A stretch of 24,410 bases of DNA from Methanocorpusculum sp. (GTDB lineage Archaea; Halobacteriota; Methanomicrobia; Methanomicrobiales; Methanocorpusculaceae). The stretch is taken from assembly GCA_029987245.1 (NCBI GenBank), contig DALTWG010000024.1, positions 1-24,410 on the forward strand, read 5' to 3'. The position numbers and the translations under genes are program-made. The number at the start of each line of letters is the position of its first letter. The stretch's first letter is position 1. The notes below the pieces were generated by a model. It saw only the letters and a list, made by a program, of their open reading frames with translations. It did not search any database and was not told the DNA's origin. Shown here piece after piece: positions 20,430-24,410 of the stretch.

Positions 20430-20942
20430 ATGCATATTGTAAATATTGTTGCTTCAGGTTCGTTCGGTCAGGCGGTTAGTCTTGCTGATTTGTCGGTTTT
20501 AGGTGATGTATATCTGTATAATCCGGGGAAGTATCCGGGCGGATATGTGACGCTTTCGTCTGCAAAACTGACTATTTACCGCACGGGCAAGTATATTATT
20601 ACGGGTATCAAGTCGTTTGATTTGATTGAGGGGTTGTGGAAGGAGATTGTTGCTATTCTTGCGCCGCTGCTTGATGCGTCGCTTTTTGAGGCGCCGTCGG
20701 TGAAAAATATTGTAGCATATGAGGAGCTGGGGCGGTCGCTGAATCTAATGAAGATTATTGCTGCGCTGCGGGATGAGGACGCGGAGTATGAGCCGGAGGT
20801 GTTTCCGGGGCTTATCTGGCGGTCGAAGGATGGTTCGGCGAATATTTTTATGAACGGGAAGGTAATGCTTCTGGGGTGCAAGAGCGAGGAGGGGCTGGTG
20901 AAGCTGCGGGATAAGGTGGCGGGGAGGCTGCTCTCTGTGTGA
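20430..20942 (+). CDS. Divergent TATA-binding-protein (TBP) family protein
   Basis: The 170-residue protein has the two direct repeats of TBP. Repeat 1 begins with IVNIVASG (3-10) and continues through GKYPGGYVTLSSAKLTIYRTGKYIITGIKS (33-62). Repeat 2 begins with VKNIVAYEELGR (91-102) and continues through AEYEPEVFPGLIWRSKDGSANIFMNGK (118-144) and LGCKSEEG (148-155). The DNA-contact asparagines N5 and N93 are kept. Repeat 2 keeps the two intercalating phenylalanines (F125, F140), while repeat 1 has tyrosines at both places (Y35, Y50) and is several residues shorter before that point. The acidic C-terminal tail of ordinary archaeal TBP is absent. It is therefore a TBP paralogue, possibly with altered promoter specificity, not the housekeeping TBP. 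It stands alone, divergent from dapA and convergent with hisB, with a distant but strong Shine-Dalgarno sequence. Confidence 0.8.
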   Translation: MHIVNIVASGSFGQAVSLADLSVLGDVYLYNPGKYPGGYVTLSSAKLTIYRTGKYIITGIKSFDLIEGLWKEIVAILAPLLDASLFEAPSVKNIVAYEELGRSLNLMKIIAALRDEDAEYEPEVFPGLIWRSKDGSANIFMNGKVMLLGCKSEEGLVKLRDKVAGRLLSV

Positions 20943-21002
20943 ACACCCGATAAAAAAATAAAGAAAAAAGAGAGATACAAAGATTTCAAAAACCCTTTTT
21001 TT
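20943..21002. terminator. Bidirectional oligo-T terminator region between the TBP-like gene and hisB
   Basis: In the 60 bp between convergent stops, the plus strand ends in a run of T (about 20996-21004) that could end the TBP-like transcript. The minus strand shows several T tracts (complement of the A runs at about 20952-20971) downstream of hisB. No stem-loop is obvious; this fits archaeal termination on oligo-T alone. Confidence 0.55.
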
Positions 21003-21584
21003 TTACAGCACCCCTTTCGTACTCCTAATCTCTCTGCCTCCCTTCTCCACCTTCAGCGCAAGCCCAAGCGCAATCCCGAACGCCTTGAATATCGCCTCGC
21101 ACTTGTGATGGTCATTTACCCCGCTAAAGATAACATGCGCCGTAATACCCGCATGCTGACAAAGCGAATAGAAGAAATGCTCAAACAAATCATTGGGAAT
21201 CCCCCCCGTCGCAAGCCCCGTAAAAGCGCCGTCCATAACCAGATACCCGCGCCCCCCCGCATCAATTGCCGCGGTCGCACGCGACTCATCCATCGGCACC
21301 ATGAAATTGCCAAACCGCGCCATACCCGCGCCGCTGCCGATAACCTCTCTTATACAGTCGCCAAGCACAATACCGATATCCTCAATCGTATGATGGACAT
21401 CGACCTCCAAATCGCCCTTCGCCTCAACCTTGAGCGAAAAGCCCCCGTGCCTCGCAAACGCATTCAGCATATGGTCAAAAAACGGAATGCCCGAATTAAT
21501 ACAGACATCCCCCCGCCGGTCCGGATTAAACCCGACCGTAATATCCGTCTCCTTGGTTTTACGTGAAATTTCTGCTTTTCTCAT
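21003..21584 (-). CDS. hisB: Imidazoleglycerol-phosphate dehydratase
   Basis: This enzyme dehydrates imidazole glycerol phosphate in histidine synthesis. It is the monofunctional 193-residue form without the phosphatase domain of enterobacterial HisB. Metal-binding motifs are complete: FFDHML (35-40), DVHHTIEDIG (62-71), the arginine-containing MDESRATAAID (98-108) and the second DHHKCEAIFKAFG (158-170). The start overlaps the end of hisA by 4 bp, and it is the last gene of the metK-hisG-hisA-hisB operon, followed by T-rich sequence. Confidence 0.96.
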   Translation of the reverse strand: MRKAEISRKTKETDITVGFNPDRRGDVCINSGIPFFDHMLNAFARHGGFSLKVEAKGDLEVDVHHTIEDIGIVLGDCIREVIGSGAGMARFGNFMVPMDESRATAAIDAGGRGYLVMDGAFTGLATGGIPNDLFEHFFYSLCQHAGITAHVIFSGVNDHHKCEAIFKAFGIALGLALKVEKGGREIRSTKGVL

Positions 21585-22291
21585 ACTGCCTCCTCCAAAG
21601 CACTTTTGAGTGAAATCCGGCCCGCATACAGAGCCGAACCCAAAACGGCGCCTGAAGCGCCCGCTCTTTTCAGCGCCGCCACATCGGCGCGCGTAGTAAT
21701 ACCGCCGGAAATAACCACCGGAACAGACACAGCATCCAAAAGGCGCCGGATGGGCTCTTCGCTGATACCGCTCTGGCGCCCCTCCACATCCACATTCGTG
21801 AAAAGCAGAGAACCGGCGCCAAGCTCCTCAAAGCGCCTCGCCCACGCGACAAAATCTCCTGCAGTCTTCTGCCACCCGGCAATCGCAATCTGCCCGCCTT
21901 TTGCGTCAACGCCCGCCATAATGCGCTCTGAGCCGAACTCATCCGCCAGAATGGCGACAGCCTCGGGCTCTGTGACTGCAAACGTGCTCAAAATAATCCG
22001 CTGCACCCCGCAGTTCAGCCAGCCGCGCGCATCTTCAAGACTCCTGATACCCCCGCCCAGCTCAATGAAAACATCCGTTGTTTCTACGATTTCGCGAATG
22101 GCGCGGGCGTTTTCCGCAGAAGCGGAAAAAGCCCCGTCAAGATTAACGATGTGCAGATTCTCTGCCCCCTCGTTAATCCATCTGCGCGCGTTATCAAGCG
22201 GCGTGCCGTATTTTGTGGCAGTCGAACGCACACCGCCCACTAACTGAACACATGCGCCGCCCAAAATATCCACGGCAGGAAATATATCCAT
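21581..22291 (-). CDS. hisA: ProFAR isomerase
   Basis: This is 1-(5-phosphoribosyl)-5-[(5-phosphoribosylamino)methylideneamino]imidazole-4-carboxamide isomerase, a 236-residue TIM barrel. The two catalytic aspartates are D8 in FPAVDILGG and D129 in MAGVDAKGG. Phosphate-binding glycine loops are IELGGGIRS (76-84) and VISGGITTRADV (near 194-205). The loop usually reading TDI.RDG is TNVDVEGRQSG (165-175) here, a mild divergence. It begins directly after the hisG stop with no spacer and overlaps hisB by 4 bp. TrpF-like dual function cannot be judged from the sequence. Confidence 0.95.
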   Translation of the reverse strand: MDIFPAVDILGGACVQLVGGVRSTATKYGTPLDNARRWINEGAENLHIVNLDGAFSASAENARAIREIVETTDVFIELGGGIRSLEDARGWLNCGVQRIILSTFAVTEPEAVAILADEFGSERIMAGVDAKGGQIAIAGWQKTAGDFVAWARRFEELGAGSLLFTNVDVEGRQSGISEEPIRRLLDAVSVPVVISGGITTRADVAALKRAGASGAVLGSALYAGRISLKSALEEAV

Positions 22292-23149
22292 TTACCTCAC
22301 CATACGGGTAATGTCCAGGACTAAAATGTCGCGGGCACCCGCCTGCTTTAACTGATTGATGAGCTTATAGACCTTGTCCGAAGACACCACCGCGTGAAGC
22401 GCCACAGAATTGCTCTTTGCAATATCCATGATAGTAGGCCCCCCCAGACCCGGAATCAGCGCCTCGATGTCGGACAGTTTCTCCCGGTCGACATTAAGCA
22501 TCAGATAACACTGGTTTTCCGCCGCCTGCACGCTTTCAAAGGCAAGCAGGATTTCATCAATCTTCGCTTTTTTCTCCGACTGCAGAACATCCTTGTTTGC
22601 AATGACATGCGTGGTGCTTGGCAGAATCTCCGCCACAATTTTGAGTTTGTTCATCGCAAGCGTGGTACCTGACGACGTCAGGTCTGCAATCGCATCAGAA
22701 ACACCGAGCTGCGGCGCTGCTTCGCAGGCGCCGGAGACCTCGATTACGGTTACCGGCACGCCCGCTTTTTTGAAATAGTCCTCGCAGATGTTGGGGAACT
22801 CCGTTGCAATGCGCATTCCTTTCATCTGTGCCACTTCAGTGATGCCCGAGGCTTCAGGAACCGCAACAACCAGCGTCGCCTTGCCGAATCCAAGGTCCAT
22901 CACCGGCGCAATATCAGCGCGCCGCTCGGCAACCATGTCAAGACCGGTGATGCCGAGGTCGGCAACACCTTTAGCCACATACTCCGGAATATCAATCGGC
23001 CGCACGAACAAGACATCGATTTCCGCATCAACGGTGTGTGCAATCAGCTGGCGGTCGCTCTTTTTGATATGAATACCGGCGCGGTTCATCAACTCGTTTA
23101 TAGGCTCTGCTATGCGTCCTTTATTGGGAATTGCCAGACGTATGGTCAT
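22292..23149 (-). CDS. hisG: ATP phosphoribosyltransferase, long form
   Basis: This enzyme catalyses the first step of histidine synthesis, joining ATP to PRPP. With 285 residues it is the long HisG that does not need HisZ. It has an N-terminal periplasmic-binding-like catalytic region (TIRLAIPNKGRIAEPINELMNRAG at 2-25; YVAKGVADLGITGLDMVAE at 58-76; the PRPP-binding VSDAIADLTSSGTTLAMNKL around 150-169). The ACT-like C-terminal regulatory domain (about 210-285, including ENQCYLMLNV and LIPGLGGPTIMDI) should bind histidine for feedback inhibition. It begins one base after the metK stop, so it is co-transcribed with metK. Confidence 0.95.
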   Translation of the reverse strand: MTIRLAIPNKGRIAEPINELMNRAGIHIKKSDRQLIAHTVDAEIDVLFVRPIDIPEYVAKGVADLGITGLDMVAERRADIAPVMDLGFGKATLVVAVPEASGITEVAQMKGMRIATEFPNICEDYFKKAGVPVTVIEVSGACEAAPQLGVSDAIADLTSSGTTLAMNKLKIVAEILPSTTHVIANKDVLQSEKKAKIDEILLAFESVQAAENQCYLMLNVDREKLSDIEALIPGLGGPTIMDIAKSNSVALHAVVSSDKVYKLINQLKQAGARDILVLDITRMVR

Positions 23150-23150
23150 T

Positions 23151-24368
23151 TCAGAAGGTGGTTAATTTGCCGTCAATGACAAGTCTGGTGATGTCAGTGA
23201 TGTTTTCAAGCCGCTTTGCAACGATTTCCTCAACCTCGGGCGCGAAGTCTTTAAAGGTGTAGCCGCGTCTGGTGATGCACTGCACGCTTGCAATGTGCGG
23301 GTAGTCAATCGGATGACCAATCTGGGAAAGAAGTCTGACATACATCTCCTCGACGCCGTCAACTTTTGCACAGCATTCCTTTGCGATTTCGGTGGAAAGA
23401 AGGTTGTAAATCTTGCCGATATGGTTTACCGGGTTCTTGCCGGAGGTTGCCTCCATTGACATCGGTCTGTTCGGGGTGATAAGACCGTTGCAGCGGTTTC
23501 CGCGGCCGACAGAGCCGTCGTCACCCATTTCAGCTGAGGTACCGTTCACCGTGAGGAAGACGGAGTTCCACTTCTTTCTGATCATGTCCGCGGTGTTGAC
23601 GGAAACCTTAATCTTGCGGTCGGTGTAGGTTTTTGCAACTTTGGTGAATTCCTCGACCATCTTTTCCTTGCATTCGACATAGTCGTCGATAGAGGAACAG
23701 TAGCGGTCTACCATTGCAGCGGCCACGGTGATGTTAATGGTGTTGATGTCGCGCAGGCCCATTAATTTGATGTCATAGCCGAGCATCGGGTTTTTCGGCC
23801 GGAATTTTTCGGCAATGAATTTGTCGAGTCCTAAAATGACCTGTTCGGTTTCGGAAAACGGTGCATGGCCGACGCCAAACGAGGTGTCGTTTGCGCGCGG
23901 AACGTTGGAGTGGACTCTCTTGTAGTTGAATACGTCCTGCAGGTCGGTGGAGCCTGCACCCATTCTGCAGTCAACAATGACGTCAGTGTCCATATTGAAT
24001 GTCGGGATGGTCGTTTTCAGGTAGTCGCGGGCTGCCTGGACGGCGATGGTGTCGGTTGCAAAGGTTTTACCTTCGAACTGTCTGGTTGCGCGGCCGGTTA
24101 AGAGGAAGTATATCGGTTTCAGGATTTTTCCGCCGCCGAATTCCGGTCTGGATTCGCCTGCAACAACTTCGCCCTGGTCGGTGTTGTGGTGAAGGACAAG
24201 TCCGTCGCATTCGTCCATATATTCTTTGCAGAGTGCGCGGGAAATTGCTTCAGCAACGCCGTCGGCAAGGGAATCAGGGTGGCCGATGCATTTGCGTTCG
24301 ACAAGTTCGACTTTCTGTTTTTCAATCGGTGTCTGGACTAAGTGAGAGACGGATATATTTCTCTTCAT
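23151..24368 (-). CDS. S-adenosylmethionine synthetase, archaeal type
   Basis: This enzyme makes S-adenosylmethionine from methionine and ATP. It belongs to the distinct archaeal family (about 400 residues), not to bacterial/eukaryal MetK. From the ATG at 24368 it has 405 residues. Conserved segments include ERKCIGHPDSLADGVAE (24-40), HHNTDQGEVVAGESRPEFGGG (near 61-81), GVGHAPFSETEQVILGLD, GDDGSVGRGNRCNGLITPN and SMEATSGKNPVNHIGKIYN. A TTG two codons upstream (24374) is in frame, but the ATG is the natural start (MKRNISVSHL). On the minus strand a TATA-like CTATAAATAC lies at 24401-24410, about 35 bp upstream, and GTGAT gives a weak SD. It heads the operon with hisG, hisA and hisB; both pathways consume ATP and meet at adenine-nucleotide metabolism. 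Confidence 0.95.
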   Translation of the reverse strand: MKRNISVSHLVQTPIEKQKVELVERKCIGHPDSLADGVAEAISRALCKEYMDECDGLVLHHNTDQGEVVAGESRPEFGGGKILKPIYFLLTGRATRQFEGKTFATDTIAVQAARDYLKTTIPTFNMDTDVIVDCRMGAGSTDLQDVFNYKRVHSNVPRANDTSFGVGHAPFSETEQVILGLDKFIAEKFRPKNPMLGYDIKLMGLRDINTINITVAAAMVDRYCSSIDDYVECKEKMVEEFTKVAKTYTDRKIKVSVNTADMIRKKWNSVFLTVNGTSAEMGDDGSVGRGNRCNGLITPNRPMSMEATSGKNPVNHIGKIYNLLSTEIAKECCAKVDGVEEMYVRLLSQIGHPIDYPHIASVQCITRRGYTFKDFAPEVEEIVAKRLENITDITRLVIDGKLTTF

Positions 24369-24400
24369 TTTCAATCACTTTAGAATAATTTGATTCAATA

Positions 24401-24410
24401 GTATTTATAG
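24401..24410 (-). promoter_or_regulatory. TATA element of the S-adenosylmethionine synthetase-his operon
   Basis: CTATAAATAC on the minus strand is a good archaeal TATA box about 33-42 bp before the ATG at 24368, predicting a leader of roughly 10-15 bases. The BRE that should precede it lies beyond the window. Confidence 0.55.

Noticed and set aside
24369..24374. TTG start for S-adenosylmethionine synthetase two codons upstream
   Set aside because: The ATG at 24368 gives the normal family N-terminus and fits the TATA distance.

Overview
The window looks like the chromosome of a methanogenic archaeon of the order Methanomicrobiales, and a Methanocorpusculum-like genome would fit. The signs are an archaeal-type S-adenosylmethionine synthetase, an archaeal tRNA(Gln), a Trm-G10-type tRNA methyltransferase, a DUF2150-like protein, a CbiZ-like corrinoid-salvage domain, a TBP-family protein, and archaeal TATA elements a short distance upstream of start codons (several transcripts look leaderless or nearly so). 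The genus is inferred from gene content. No rRNA was seen to confirm it.

Left part (1-4,730): an AT-rich stretch carries an exact 30-bp tandem repeat directly downstream of tRNA-Gln(TTG), which reads leftward. Rightward follow a tRNA guanine-10 methyltransferase and a protein with a PD-(D/E)XK-like core. A NERD-domain protein converges on them. Divergently come a DUF2150-like protein and a small cysteine-containing protein resembling the C-terminal part of archaeal helicases.

Middle part (4,730-10,870): a low-GC polytopic membrane protein, dCTP deaminase (leftward), a large PepN-type M1 aminopeptidase and a bactofilin-like beta-helix protein. Both convergent intergenic spaces here (6,581-6,733 and 10,597-10,867) contain short elements bounded by inverted GTAACTRTTCA ends and sharing a right half. 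One is flanked by a 10-bp direct repeat. I read them as a family of miniature inverted-repeat elements sitting at oligo-T transcript ends.

Redox/maturation operon (15,414 to 10,868, leftward): an NfnA/SudB-like FAD protein, an NfnB/GltD-like flavoprotein, a CbiZ-like domain fused to a cysteine-rich small domain, an FdhD homologue that lacks the usual Cys-x-x-Cys, and a Sel1-repeat protein. The genes touch or overlap. The set links electron transfer, corrinoid salvage and formate dehydrogenase maturation.

Right part (15,744-24,410): a polar amino-acid ABC transporter (binding lipoprotein, permease, ATPase; leftward) with a palindromic operator candidate and a hairpin terminator that contains the ATPase stop codon; a 58-residue 2[4Fe-4S] ferredoxin; dapA-dapB for lysine/diaminopimelate synthesis; a divergent TBP paralogue reading rightward; and a leftward metK-hisG-hisA-hisB operon. 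The most notable items are the divergent TBP-like protein, the repeat-element family, the FdhD without its cysteines next to a Cys-rich partner, and the tandem repeat beside tRNA-Gln.
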